Assembly (NCBI GenBank): GCA_035771175.1
Contig: CM069589.1
Coordinates: 28,662,201-28,726,200, forward strand
DNA: 64,000 nucleotides
Reading direction: 5' to 3'
Origin: Paratinospora sagittata
Taxonomy: Eukaryota; Streptophyta; Magnoliopsida; Ranunculales; Menispermaceae
Shown here: in pieces, positions 1 through 12,848 of the stretch
How the letters are laid out: each line of letters opens with the position of its first letter
Position numbering within the stretch: the stretch's first letter is position 1
Program-made: the position numbers and the translations under genes
The notes under the pieces: generated by a model
The model's input: only the letters and a program-made list of their open reading frames with translations
Told to the model about the DNA's origin: nothing
Database searches by the model: none

Positions 1-3000
1 GAGCACTATGTGGAAAAAGTAGAGAATTTAGATGACCCTCCTCCCTTGGTGTAGAAAAACCATATTTGATGTCAAATGTTGAAGAAGAAAAGTTGTTGAG
101 TACTATGATTGAGCATAAGCGAAAAGATAGATCTCTTTCTCGAGTCAAGAAGAAAGATTAAGACAATTTAAGGGCCAAGATGAAAGGAATGAAAAGGTCG
201 TGCTTCTTGATGATCCACCTTAAAGAAACAAAGAAGAAGTCGGGTGAGGACTTTAAACCAAGAGCATGTTGGGAGGCAACCCATTGGTTTTGAAGTTTTC
301 TTATTTTATATGTTTTATGTTTTGAGTCATTGTAGTATAGATTTGAGTTTCATACCATTGACATATTTATTTCTTTTCCTTTCTAGGTTCTAAAGCAAGT
401 TTGGGGGTCTTCTTGGAGCATCTAGGAGAGGCCATTGGAGTGCATCATACGAGATCTTCACCCATTTGGGTTAAGGGGGTTTTTCTAAACTCTCTTCTTT
501 TGTTTTGCCTCTCTTTTTCTTTATTTATGTCATGTATTGAGGACAATGCTCGCTTTAAGTTTGGGGGAAGAATTTTGAATGTTTGTCATGTTAGTTTGTT
601 GAGTGTGCATTAGTTTAGGTTAGGTAGTCACATTATTTTACAATTTTAGACTTACTTATGGAAGGCCAATGACATGAGAACACTTTAAAGATATGAAATG
701 ATAGGGGAAGGTAGAGAGTACCTATATGTCTGTGTGCTTGATCCATTTTTGTTGTGTTTTGTTGGAGAAACTTAACAAATTGTACATGGTTTTGATCATT
801 AGATTAAGATTGTTGGGAATGGACTTTTGCTTGCCGAGTCATATTTTAGATCTCTAGGGATTCTAGAACAAGTTTGATTACTACTCAAGGCAAAATCATA
901 GAAAACACGCCATGAGGAAGATGATTTAGGCCATGTTTGAGAAAGTTTGAGCCAAATAGCCTACCTTACTTTTTATTGTATCTATAGTTCCCATTTTGAG
1001 TTGAATATCCTTTTTTTGTTACCTATGCATCATGAACTTTGAGCTTGTCATGTTTAAATTCCTTATTTTTCAACCTATGTACCTTAAACACTTTGATCAT
1101 GTTGGAGTGTTATTATTTGGAAGGAAGAACAATGGAAAAGAAAAAGTGAAGAAAAAATGTGACAAAAAAGAGAAAAATGTGAAGTTTTCTTATGAGTTAT
1201 ATTGAAAAAAGAAAAGAAAATGAGAAAAAAAAAAAAGAAGAAGAAGAAGAAGATGGTGTTACATCTATATGTTGAAAAAAAATAAGCTTGGGGGTGTAGC
1301 ATTCTATGAAAAAAAAAACAATGAATGATGATAAGAAGCAAACAAAAGAATGGGGAATGAATGAAAAGTTGAATTTTACAGAGAATATATGCACTGAAAT
1401 TGGGGTGTTGGTTTCAAATGTAATGTAGTGGATGTTAGCAATTCATCAAAGTGTTTAGGGTGTTTTTGAGCTACAATGTTCCTATTTTTCCTACCTTTGA
1501 ACCTAAGCCTTACATTACAACCTATGAAAGACCTTTTGATTATGAATGGTGTGTGATCTACATTAGTGGAGAGTGGTGTAAAAGACTTGCCTATGGAGTT
1601 CCAATCTAAATAATATATTTTGAGATCTTACACTTAATACTTGCTTGCATTTTCTCATGACTTGCATGATTAGTTTAATGAGATTAGCTATGTACTTATG
1701 TGTGAAAGAATAAAAGGTGGAGCTTGGTAAGAGTTGGGATGAAATTCTAGACAACTCTACACTCTTGAAGTTCTTTCTAGAAGTGAATATTCTTTTTGGT
1801 GTCGTCTTGGAGGCCATATATGTGTTTACAATGATTGAGTAAGTCCTTATTTGTGTAAGAATATGATTTTAGAAGGGATGTGTTAATTATAAGTTTTAGT
1901 TTTGTTTTCCCTTTGCTCGTGATGATTAAAATCCTAAGTTTTTGGGTATTTGATAGTTGCATATTTAGATAGGTTTTAGAGCATGTTTTAGGTGTGTTTT
2001 AGGCCATTGTATGCATTAGTTTCATGTGTTTATGTTAGTTTTGATGCATATGTCAGTTTAGGATAATTTGGGTTTTTATGCATTCTTTTTGTTTATTAGT
2101 TTAGAACTTGATCCATTTCATAACTTAGTGTGTTATTGATTTGATTGGATTTGTTTTGTAAGTATTTAGATGTGTTAGTCATAAATTTAGATGATGAAAA
2201 CATGTACAAGAAGTTGTAAAACAAAAGCATGAAGAACCCAAGGCAAAAGGTGTGAAAAAATGTCTAAGTATCAAAAATCATGCCACAATCGACGTTCTGG
2301 GCGCCACGACCTTGCTTGGTGGTGAAACGCGAGAAGAAAGAATGGCTCGGAGAGCCGCAGTGTAGGAAATTGAGCGTCGTGACGCTGAAAGGGGTTTTTT
2401 GTGCTATTTTAGAAAGTTTTAATGTAATTTTTTTCCCACTTTCTAATTCTAATTCCACACGACTTTTGGGCATATTATATATCAAAATTTAGGATTTTTC
2501 GAGGGGAATACATTGGTAAAGAGAGAAATATGGCTAGGAGTAAAGGAACACGAAGAAGATGACTTGGAGACAAGGAGGATTCGACAAGTTCAATAGCAGC
2601 TAGTTTGGTTTTAATGTTTATTTTCTTGTTTCTCAACATGTTTTGGATTTCATTAGTCCAAAGCATGAACTAACTTATTAGTCTAGAGAGAAAATGGATC
2701 CTATATTAGATTTTATGCAATAATATTAGTTTTTATTTATTGTCAATGATTTATTCGTGATTTATTTATATTTCCTACACGTAATGCTATTTATCTCTTG
2801 GGTAAGGATCAATTGATCATAGACTTGGGGGGCGGCACTCGATAGAGGGTTCTCTAAATTGGAACATGAGAAATATGACATGAGGTGGTCGTAGTATCGA
2901 TAAATATGCGATACCTCATGAAGTTGTCGGAAAATCATAAAGCGTAATGCATTGCTATTATATGGATGTTTATCCATAGATCGAGATTCTATTTTGGTAA

Positions 3001-3368
3001 TAGATTCTAACGCGGCACTCGACATAGGGTGTTAAAAAACTATAGGATTTTGACTTATAAACATGAATAATGATTTGATAATGAGCATGTTTAATATTGC
3101 ATAATTGATAATTAGGTGAAATCCAATCTCTAGGTATTTTAGTATTGATTTTTCTCTAGGAAATTCTAATACATTGCTATTTTATTTATTGCTTTAGTTT
3201 AAAAATTATTTTAGTTCATTGATCATTAAAAATCTGGTTTTCTAGATAAAATTAAGGCTAGGAACGATATAATTAGTGTAATAAATCAATCCCTGAGGAC
3301 GATACCTAATTTTCATCGGTTTATATTATAACTTGGCAATCGTACACTTGCGGTTTGAAAGCATCAAG
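1..3368 (+). mobile_element. 3' part of an Athila/Tat-like Ty3 LTR retrotransposon
   Basis: No intact coding sequence remains. The first 250 bases carry short in-frame scraps ending in LDDPP-like phrases (for example near 197-215) that resemble the C-terminal end of Ty3 integrase. They are followed by the GTTGGGAGGCAACCC block (about 268-282) that commonly follows pol in Athila/Tat-type elements. Three purine-rich tracts of the form AAGTTTGGGGG or AAGCTTGGGGG (about 398, 557 and 1284) look like polypurine tracts, the last directly before a TG. The distal part ends with a phrase built on CCTGAGGACGATACC and a CACTTGCGG motif (about 3290-3360), typical of the 3' end of these LTRs. The left part of the element lies outside the window. 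The exact LTR start is not resolved. Confidence 0.6.
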
Positions 3369-3370
3369 TG

Positions 3371-3549
3371 CCCAAAGAGGGAGGAGAGAGAGATGGAACA
3401 GTGTTGGTGTGAGAAATGAGGGGGAGGGGGTCCCCTTTTATAGAAAAAACCATGCCTGAACCTTTGGGTTTTTCGCTCGATCCTTCGGGTTTTACGCCCA
3501 AACGTTCGGGTATTTTTTATTTTTTATTTTGTTAACTAGGGGTATTACA
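3371..3549 (-). mobile_element. Truncated LTR fragment related to element A
   Basis: Read on the minus strand, the segment starts at 3549 with TGTAATACCCC and continues through CGAACGTTTGGGCG-type blocks to a TATAAAAGGGG box and a CTCATTTCTCACACC stretch. The same order of landmarks is seen at the start of the LTRs of element A (5041 and 22244). It is divergent and only about 180 bases remain. Inference: a decayed LTR end of a related family in opposite orientation. Confidence 0.5.
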
Positions 3550-5040
3550 GTTCCAATCAAGACGGACGACAGTGAAATTCAAGTGAGAGCTAAATTTCTT
3601 GTAAGTTCTCTGAGCTCTAATTTAGGAAATTGCTTCGTTTTCTGCAAATTAAAAAATCTTGTCGCTTTGCTTATCTTATATGCACCCAAAATTTGAGATT
3701 TCATTTTTTGCAAATGTCGTATCCGCTTGACAATGTCAATTTACTGTAAGATAATGAAATAAGTAATTTTGCAATTATATTAGTTGCATGTAATTTTGCA
3801 GGAGATCATACTATTTATGTATTAAATCTATATACTAATGAGAGGATTGCCATTTTGACAATGATTGTGGGGGAAGTTGGTAATTTTGTAAAGATAAGAG
3901 ATTTGAACTCGAGAAAATTACTATGCTTGAGTGAATGATGATAGCTTTGTCATATAGATCATTCATTTCGTTCCAAGACTTACAATGATATTATTTACAA
4001 TGTTGGTTTGAGTTTTAATTTTTTATACATTGACAAGTTTAGTTTAAAATGGGTCTTTTTGAAATGGTTGAGATTGCTCTATTGTGACGTAAAGGTTGTA
4101 GGCCCGAATCTATAAACAACTTCTCCAATATAAAGATAAATTAGGTACATTATCTGCTCTTGGACTCTATAATGGCAAAAGTGATGTGCCAAATGACAAT
4201 TTACAACTACTACACTCTTGCTTGAGTGTAAGCAACTAAAAATCAAATCAAAGTAGTAGTTTATCAGCCTAAAAAAATAAAAATAAAATAAAATAACTTC
4301 CAGAGCAAACAAACAAAAAAATAGGCTGCATTTAGTATTACATCTAAACTAGTTTATTGACATCTTCAAAACAATAAACATTATCTTTACCATAACATAA
4401 TGTCATCCCATGTTTTCTTGTTTAAGTTTCTACATACAGGCCAGACAAAAGTACTGAAAATGTGTTTCAATTATTCTTGAGGGATGGACGGTTTTTGGGA
4501 TTATATCCAAAAATCTAATTATTCAATGCCTAAGCTCAAAAAAAAAAAAAAAAAAAAAAACCAAAAAAATTCATTGCACTTACTAGAATTTGATGAAAAA
4601 TATAAAAATATTTTTTGAGTTCTTTTGTGTTGAATTTTGTAGTCGAACTATATTATTTTTTATTTGATGCTTAAATATTGAGATTTTATTTGAGAAAATT
4701 CGTGCCTTTTGCTACATAACTATTTTTTCTGTTGATAGCTATGCCCTTCATGTATTTGTTTCAAAAATTTGGGTGCAGCGTCTTCTTTGAGGTTTAATTT
4801 GTTGGTTTCCACATATCTTGAAATTTCAATCACTCATAACTTTTTCCCTTTTCCTCTTTTTAATTCATTCTTGACCATGGATGATTTATTTGCTTCTAAG
4901 ATTTAGGATGTACTTAAATTTTTGTTTCGTCTTTTAATCTTGTAATGGATCTTTTCAATTGGAATTAAACTTAAGAAACCCAGTTTAGTCTTACCATATT
5001 TTTCTATCAAAGTGCATGTGCCAAGAATATCTTACAACTA
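3550..5040. other. AT-rich intergenic DNA, no gene seen
   Basis: Short open frames are all broken and low-complexity. The only notable feature is a run of more than 20 adenines at about 4539-4560. I see no conserved domain, tRNA or clear repeat boundary. Confidence 0.6.
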
Positions 5041-5607
5041 TGTAATACCCTGTATTTCACAAAAAAAAAAAAAAATTACTATTTGGGCAACGCCCAAACG
5101 TTCAGGCACATGACAGAACGTTCAGGCGCATGACAGAACGTTCAGGCGCATGCCAGAACGTTCAGGCGCATGACAAAACGTTCAGACGCATGCCAGAACA
5201 TTCAGGAGCAATGCATGCCAGAACGTTCAGGCACATGCCAGAACGTTTAGGCGCAATACATGCTCGAACGTTCAGGCGCATGCCCGAACGTTCAGGCGCA
5301 AAAAATCTCTATATAAGGAACCCTCCTCATTTCTCATTCCTCACACCAAATCACCTTCTCTTATGATTTTCTTCTCCTTTTCACGCATTCTAAGTTTTTA
5401 GTTTTTGAGACTCTCTGTCCGAGACTCTCGATGCGGTGCAACAAAGTTCTGTCCAGATGAAAGCGGCAGATATGAAAAAAGAAGTTTTTATCTGAAGGTG
5501 GGGAACGAAACATAGGTTTGCGTGTTTCATAACTTTTATTAAAATTTACATTCAATTATTATTATGTCTACTATTCATGTACACTGCATTATGTCATATA
5601 CTGTTTA
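5041..5607 (+). repeat. 5' LTR of element A, first part
   Basis: Matches the 3' LTR start at 22244 from TGTAATACCC onward, including the TATATAAGG promoter box (about 5310) and the leader to ATACTGTTTA, where element B interrupts. It differs from the 3' LTR mainly by an expanded array of 20-bp units at 5094-5300. Confidence 0.9.
5094..5300 (+). repeat. Tandem array of 20-bp units in LTR U3
   Basis: About ten head-to-tail copies of a 20-base unit built on GAACGTTCAGGCGCATG, two of them lengthened to 25 bases. The 3' LTR of the same element (22290-22328) has only about two copies. The array sits directly upstream of the TATA box, in the promoter/enhancer part of the LTR. The core AACGTT is palindromic. 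Confidence 0.85.
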
Positions 5608-5695
5608 TGTCACGACGCCCCTGACATAGGCTGACGTCATGACCGGCACAGTGTACTATACACTGTACATACCCATATACAGTATATAATACACC

Positions 5696-6384
5696 CGGGG
5701 TTTCATTGGGTTCACATCATTGGTCACATCACTGTTCATCCGAAAGATGTAAATTGTATTAAAATTGACAAACGGTCACCAGAACGCATGAAATAGAATC
5801 TAACCACAGATTCGGAGTCCCGACAGTCCAGGGAGTGTTTTTCTACCTTCATAGCGGATTTTCCATTCACGTTGGGTCAAAACCCCAATTTTTTTGAAAA
5901 CGCCGTAAAACGGCTCTAACATTCAAAATTACTCCGCTAGAAAGTTTACATCTAGCTTAGATATCAATTTTACGAAGAAAGTGAGTGAAAATCACTTACC
6001 GCGAGGCTCGATTGGACGCGAATTCCGCGTTTCCCCCTTTTCTTCTTCTCCTTCTTCTCTCTGCTTCTTCTCTGTTTTTTTTTCGTTGCAGTCTAGCACC
6101 TTCTTTCTTTTTCCTTTTCTTTTATTTTATTTTTGTTTACACGTTAGCAACTTCTCTTTCTCTTCTTTTATTTTTTTTTTATTTCTTTTTTGTTTGGACG
6201 TTGGTGAGAGAGATTAAAGTAGAAATGACTTCTTTTGTTTTCTTTTATATATAAGACAATGATTCAATGCTCCTAGACTCCCCTTATTAACCAACTCCTC
6301 CATCAAATTTCATTAAATTCAACTCATCTCATTTATATAAGTCATTTAATAATTCGATATCAATCTACACCATTTAATAATTCA
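5696..6384. repeat. Duplicated LTR block, copy 1
   Basis: Near-identical to 10433-11230 apart from a shorter middle. The TTCACTG-type simple repeat present in copy 2 is missing here. Both copies contain the same pyrimidine-rich stretch (about 6028-6200 here). The open frames in it (SENHLPRGSIGREF...) are identical in both copies but are not a known protein. Confidence 0.8.
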
Positions 6385-7229
6385 CACTCTCACAAACCAT
6401 CCCAAAATGTACGAAATTTTTTTTTTGATCAAATATATAAATGATCATTCCACTCACATTTATTTCATTCATTCCGCAAATTAAATTCTCACCTGATAAA
6501 TATCTATGATCATCTCATGCCATCATCCCAAGCATTATATAATCTTACCACACAACCCATCTAGGTGATACATATATATATATATATAGTGTGTGATAAG
6601 TATACATATCAAAATAACAAAATAAGTTATTTCCTCCAAGCGTACATACACATACCAGATGAAGGCTCACGTGATTATTACTCACGGATGTGCCTTTTCC
6701 CTTCGACTCAATACCTGAAATATTGGAGGAAATGGGGTGAGCAAACAACAGCTCAGTGAATATAGTTCTTGAGATGACAATTATATACATTTAGAGAAAT
6801 ATGACATTTAAAATCATTTCAAACCCTTATGCAACACATGCATCATTCAACGAATATATATTATACATGTCAACAACATCGATTGCATGAATTTTCAATA
6901 ACACAATGCACAATCTCCCTCCTCCGCAAGGCAAGAGAGCGGGTCTAACCCTTGTATGGCCGTACAAGGTAGACACAGTCTATTATCACCCAAGTCACAG
7001 TCATTTCAAGGATCGCAACCCCTGTTAGGACAGACCTACTAACAATGAGGACTCGCAAAACCTCATCCGGGTCTAATTCCTAACGAAATGACAATGAGGA
7101 ATCGCAAAGCCTCATCATTACAAACTCCAATGCTAAGAACTAGATGTAATCCAGTGCTAATAAAGCTTATATATGACTAGTAACTACCCAACAACAACGA
7201 AATGCACAACTTATAACTAATAAAGCTTA

Positions 7230-9950
7230 TATATTATCCAGTGCTAATATAGTTGAGAAAGACAGAGGCTTGAACCATTGATAGCTCCAGATGTGGGTGC
7301 CAATGGTGTGAGTAATTCTGTAAAACTATATATATAGTTGAGACTGAAGTCAAAATAAAATAAATAGAAGGTCTCAATGATCAGCCAGATGAAATGAAAA
7401 GATATGTGAAAGTTATGGAAACTTTCAGGAGAAGAGACTCTCCTATCTTAACTAGCAGTCTGATAGTAGACATAGTAAAGAATTTGCTACTCTGAGTGGA
7501 GACCATCTTAGAGAATGATTAAGTCTCTGCAAATGATAAAGCACGTTAACGTTTAAGCTAACTGATGATAAGAGATTATAGAAAGTTGGGTTAAGGACTC
7601 CTGAGATGATTATGGCATGAGATTAATTAAAGAAGCTATTTTATAAGGGCTTCTATCATCATGCTGACATTGATTTATGGCATGAACAAGTTAAATTGTC
7701 GTGACATGCCTAACCATAAAAACAAACATGAATTAGACTGGTATAGTTGGAATGATCACGATATTCTTAGAAAGATAAGGATCTAGAATAAATTTTGGGA
7801 TCCTATACGGCAGGTTTGATAATTGTTGGGTTACAAATATATACGCAAGTTGTGAGACAGCCTATAAATTTCGGGTCAGCCAAAACTGTGGTGAAATTGT
7901 TAACCCCAGCAATAGTGAGATAGCTTGCACTGCCGTTAGAAGCCGAGTTATCAACACCAGTGTTAGGTAAAAGGCGAAATAAGTAATGTAAGAAAATGTT
8001 GGGGCAAGAATATGAAATTTAAGATAAGCGAAACATTGAGTAAGGTTGAGATGTTGACATTATTAGTGACTCTAATTTTGTTAGTACCTGACCCAATAAT
8101 AATAGGAAAAAGGGAAGTGATGTTAACGAATTATGAAAACCAGAAGTGGTTTTCATTGTCTGAGCAGGAGTCACAGATTGAGTACATTGTATCTCGACCA
8201 ATAATTGTAAAAAAGACACGGAATGTGTTAATCTCCAGTTAGTAAATATGGAATGCCCCAATCTTTTTATCAATAAATAGTACAGTAAATGAAAGACCAG
8301 ATCCAAAGATTAGTAAGACGTTGATAACATGTATGATCAAGATTTTGTTATTGTGTATATTCTGATGTATTGTTGGATCTTCCTGGTCTTGTACCTCTAG
8401 TGATATGGTAGATAGATTGTATTATCTTTTGTTATCATCGTAGATCATTGATTGTGAGCATGTCTACAGGAGAAAGAATCTACCTTGATATGGTTAGCAA
8501 ATAATAGATGGAATAAATATGAGAGTCCTCACGTATTTATGGACTTTAAAATATGAAATTTTTGGAATTGGATGCTTGGTGGGTATGATTGGCTGGTCAC
8601 CTCTCATGCCAGGTGGACCATCTCTCCGAAAAGGAGTAATATTCTGAAGAAGTGGAAAATTCTCATTTTGAATATCGAGAAATTTATACCCTCAAAATCT
8701 TGTATCTAAGATAAGATAGTTATTGACGAGGAAATGGAGAATATGGCTAGTACAAAGCCATTTAGAGTAACGTAATAAGTCATGTAGTTGATTAAAATTC
8801 CTGTGGTGAGCTGGTATATTGGAGTATTCTCTAATGAATTATTAAAAATTGCCACCTGGACAGGAGATTGATAGCATATAACCTTGATGCTAGTATAACA
8901 TGTATCTCAATTCCTTCATATAAAGAGTACTTGAGGAATTGTGAGGATTGAAGGTGTAGGTAAATGTGTTAATGAGCAAAAAGTTTATTATTCTTAACAT
9001 GCCACCTTGGAGAGCATTTGCGATAAAATGGAAAGAAGGGATAGTGAAATATGTTTTAGTATGAATTATTGTTAACTGAGCAGGATAATAAGAAAGAATG
9101 AATATCCTTTACCATGGATAGATGGTCGAATTCGATTAACTAAATAGTGCCAACTTTTCTTGAAGATCATTTTGAGATCTAGGTACCATCAGTTAAGACT
9201 TCGAGAAAAGGATGTAATGCAGACTGTTGTAAGACAAGATATGGATATTATGAACTTTTGGTAACCTTGATTAATGTGTCAATCACGTTTATAGGATTGA
9301 TGCAGTGGGTATATGAACCATATCTTGATTATCACATAGTCTTCGATGAGGATATATGAAATTGTCCCAAGAAATGAGAGGCACATGAATAACACCTCAG
9401 AATTATCTTGTAGTCACTAAGAGAGCACCGATTGAGTGCCAAGCTCGGTGAATCGGCGTTTTGCATAGAATTAAGATGATAATTTTTGGATCACATGACT
9501 AGGTTAAATAGTATCTTTAAGGATGTTGGGAAGGTCAACGTGATCATAGAACTGTTAAAACTGAGTTAAAGGATGGAAATCAGAAGTTCTCTGGTATTAG
9601 TTGTATGTTATAGAAAGTGCGTGGAAAGATTATTGAAGTTATCTGTTCCACTCACGAAACTAAACCAGATGAATGTTATATAATGTGTGGACCGTTGTGT
9701 ATAGGAAAGCTCTCACAGTATTAAATGGTATTACGATTTCCAGAACATGGAAGTAATTGTGATTGATGAATATCATGTCCAGATCTGGATTTTGCATTGA
9801 TACAAAAGGATAGGTTAATTACTTGTGCCTTCAGATATTTGGTAGTGCACGAGAATAATTATCGTAAGAGTGAAGAGAAATTTGTTAGTAGCAATTTGGA
9901 AATGATGAGAGCATTGCCTCTATAATAAAAAGGTCACCCTATCAGTTTGC
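7230..9950 (+). pseudogene. Degenerate Ty3 gag-pol ghost inside the LTR of element B
   Basis: No open frame survives, but ordered scraps on the plus strand match Ty3 pol. A protease/linker phrase lies at about 8560-8620 (the position of the usual GMDWL block). An RT phrase ILRSRYHQLRLREKDV begins at 9163. QWVYEPYLDYHIVFDEDI (about 9300-9360) aligns with the RT segment around the catalytic DD. The boundaries are where the flanking LTR sequence stops and resumes, judged from the uninterrupted relative at 28145-30898, and are good to about 100 bases. Confidence 0.6.
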
Positions 9951-11557
9951 ATGATCCATAAAACTCAATGCATTATATATAAATATACCATGCATACATT
10001 CAAACATTTTATATGCGTACAATGCCATACAAGAACCAAATCAAGAAAACTATACTCACAGTACAACACGTTCAACTTAAACCCAATCATCGTCGCTTTC
10101 GAGTCCAGCTCCAAGTTAAATTCAACTAATTTAACCTATCACAATCATTCCATAATTCAATTTCATGTATTTATATCTATTTACATCTTTAATTTCTCAA
10201 CTCATTTCAAATCACGAATAATAAATCCCTTTAGGACTCATAAGCAGTTGAAGAAACTACTAAATCGTTTCTGTGGTCAATCTAGATATTTCCACAAGAA
10301 AGAACAGTGAAAATAGATGTCCAAATCATATTTTCACGACATCATATCGTTAGTTACTAAAACGATCAAAACATATCCAAATATCATGTTCCAACGTGGA
10401 ATTCAGTTCTTCACGATTCTATGACCTCAAATCGGGGTTTCATTGGGTTCACATCATTGGTCACATCACTGTGCACAGTACTATTCACATCACTGGTCAA
10501 TGTTCACTATTTACTATTCACTGTTCACTGTTCACTGTTCACTGTTCACTATTAACTGTGCACTATTCACTATTCACTATTCATCCGAAAGATGTAAATT
10601 GTATTAAAACTGTCAAACGGTCTCCAAAACGCATGAAATAGAATCTAACCACAGATTCGGAGTCCCGACAGTCCAGGGAGTGTTTTTCTACCTTCATAGC
10701 GGATTTTCCATTCATGTTGGGTCAAAACCTCAATTTCTTTGAAAACGCCGTAAAACGGCTCTAACATTCAAAATTACTCCGCTAGAAAGTTTACATTTAG
10801 CTTAGATATCAATTTTACGAAGAAAGTGAGTGAAAATCACTTACCGCGAGGCTCGATTGGACGCGAATTCCGCGTTTCCCCCTTTTCTTCTTCTCCTTCT
10901 TCTCTCTGCTTCTTCTCTGTTTTTTTTCGTTGCAGTCTAGCACCTTCTTTCTTTTTCCTTTTCTTTTATTTTATTTTTGTTTACACGTTAGCAACTTCTC
11001 TTTCTCTTCTTTTATTTTTTATTTTATTTCTTTTTTGTTTGGATGTTGGTGAGAGAGATTAAAGTAGAAATGACTTCTTTTGTTTTCTTTTATATATAAG
11101 ACAATGATTCAATGCTCCTAGACTCCCCTTATTAACCAACTCCTCCATCAAATTTCATTAAATTTAACTCATCTCATTTAAATAAGTCATTTAATAATTC
11201 GATTTCAATCTACACCATTTAATAATTCACTTATTTCACATGTATTCATATACACACACATTAAATCATACTATTATTTAAGTCATTAAATCATACTCCA
11301 ATCCACATATTTAATTAACCAACCTCATAGATTACTCAATTTAAGTCAACTCCAATTTTTAATTTATAAGCACTCATATAGGATGATCCCATATGTATCA
11401 TCTTCTTTCTGTACATACACACGTATAGTGGGCTCCTACGTAAAATACGTGTATTATCCAGCGTATATTTAGCTCATACATATAAAATACGTGTATTATA
11501 CATCTCAATATACGCGTACTTCAATGATGTATGTAATTAAATTTACGGGGTGTTACA
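9951..11557. repeat. Continuation of LTR B, with block copy 2 and a simple repeat
   Basis: Aligns with 29110-30898. It holds copy 2 of the duplicated block (10433-11230) and a TTCACTG/TTCACTA simple-sequence tract at about 10498-10580. The last 316 bases match the truncated 5' LTR of B (12849-13165) with few differences. Confidence 0.75.
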
Positions 11558-11869
11558 ATCTCCCCAACTTAAAGAATTTCGTCCTCGAAATTTAGAAAGG
11601 ACGATTCCTCAAGTGATACTCAATCCCAGAAAACGGCCCCCGCATTTTACATTTCCGCTCCCATGTTTGCTCTTCTTGATACGTGGTATCCTCCCCAACT
11701 TAGAGTTGAGTTATATTCATAACATATATGGAATCCGAATGATATTTCCTCTATGGACACCTATCAATTGTGACAGTAGAGTAACTCGGTAAGCCAATGG
11801 ACCTATCCTCTCAAGGATCTCTAATGGTCCAACAAATGCGAGCTTTCTTTTCATTTTAAATATCATTTG

Positions 11870-11900
<31 letters not shown>

Positions 11901-12848
11901 GTAAGACCCTTAGTACAATTAAGTTAGCCACAATAAATTTCAAGGCCTATATACCAACCTTGTACATGTAATACTATCCTCTGGCCTCAATAACAATAAC
12001 TCCACACTTTCAATTCAACACGTTGGAGATCTATAAGGCTTCTTATCAAACCTTTAGAGTGCCATCATTATGCTATTAATACACATACGTTTACACACAT
12101 AAAATATTCCTTCCAACTTCCACCAAAATTCAAGTATACCAGACCCGAGCATGCTCGCAAGCATCAAAGTCACTCTCTCAGTCTGTCAGCCAGTCTGAGA
12201 ATAAAATATCACACTGAGAAGGAGATGAGTACCACATCGAGTCTGCATCATATATCAGATCTCGACACAATCTTCGAATCTTAATCCGACATAACAAATA
12301 TCTGAGTACTCCCATCAAATCTCCCTATCTCACACATGTACAATTTGCTCAGTCTATCAAAAGAATTTTGGTGTTCCTTGAAAAAATACATAGACTTATC
12401 AGTCCATCAACGGTTATCCAAATGGTATCATTGCTACCCATAACCCATAAGATACCATTTGAATCCCATATTCATTTAATATAATCCATATTATCAATTT
12501 CATAATCTTTCATACTGATATCATACTCCTCTCATCATAAATCTTACTCTCTGAATATGAGTATCAATCAGTTGAACATGCATCCGAGCACAAATATTAA
12601 CACATGGAGTAACAGAGAGTACACTCATAACTGTATCTCTCACTCACAACAATCTCCATTTATGGCTAACTGATAGATACTATTTCAGTTTCAGCCTGTT
12701 TCCTGCTCAATACCTCAGCAACATATTGGCCTTTCCCAGGATAATAATTCAATATAAAATCAAATCCTTCGGGAATTCTTGCCACATTTAGTACCTCATA
12801 TTCAGTTTTTTTTTTTTTTTTTCCGTTCAAATAATTACTTCAGACTCT
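11558..12848 (-). pseudogene. Internal remnant of element B (RNase H and integrase scraps)
   Basis: On the minus strand a purine tract lies next to the LTR. A FEDEI-like phrase before it comes from TTTCGAGGACGAAATTC (about 11577-11595), a common last segment of Ty3 pol. Further upstream are the integrase C-terminal scrap and the RNase H PGK-VAEVLSRK scrap. The two scraps lie much closer together than in an intact element, so the integrase core has been deleted. Poly(T) runs at 11873-11899 and 12809-12822 mark local slippage. Confidence 0.7.

Larger units (their letters stand above)
5608..11557 (-). repeat. 3' LTR of element B, enlarged by a duplication and an insertion
   Basis: The LTR follows the order of the related LTR at 28145-30898 but is broken twice. 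A block at 5696-6384 is a second copy of 10433-11230. About 2.7 kb of foreign Ty3-like sequence (about 7230-9950) interrupts it. Removing both leaves about 2.5 kb, close to the 2,754 bp of the uninterrupted relative. On the minus strand it begins TGTAACACCCCG at 11557, right after a GGGGAGAT purine tract. Confidence 0.75.

Noticed and set aside
1084..1394. Minus-strand ORFs with long Phe runs
   Set aside because: Antisense of A/G-rich DNA (AAGAAGAAG) before a polypurine tract; low complexity only.
5094..5300. Regularly spaced repeats resembling a CRISPR array
   Set aside because: Units are head-to-tail with no unique spacers, lie in an LTR promoter of a plant retrotransposon, and vary between the two LTRs.
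5985..6254. Open frames rich in Phe/Leu/Ser, repeated at 10826-11062
   Set aside because: They translate a pyrimidine-rich LTR block, are the same in both duplicated copies because the DNA is the same, and match no protein.
9951..10310. 119-residue ORF (MIHKTQCIIYK...)
   Set aside because: Lies in LTR sequence shared with 29141-29440, where the frame differs; not a protein family.
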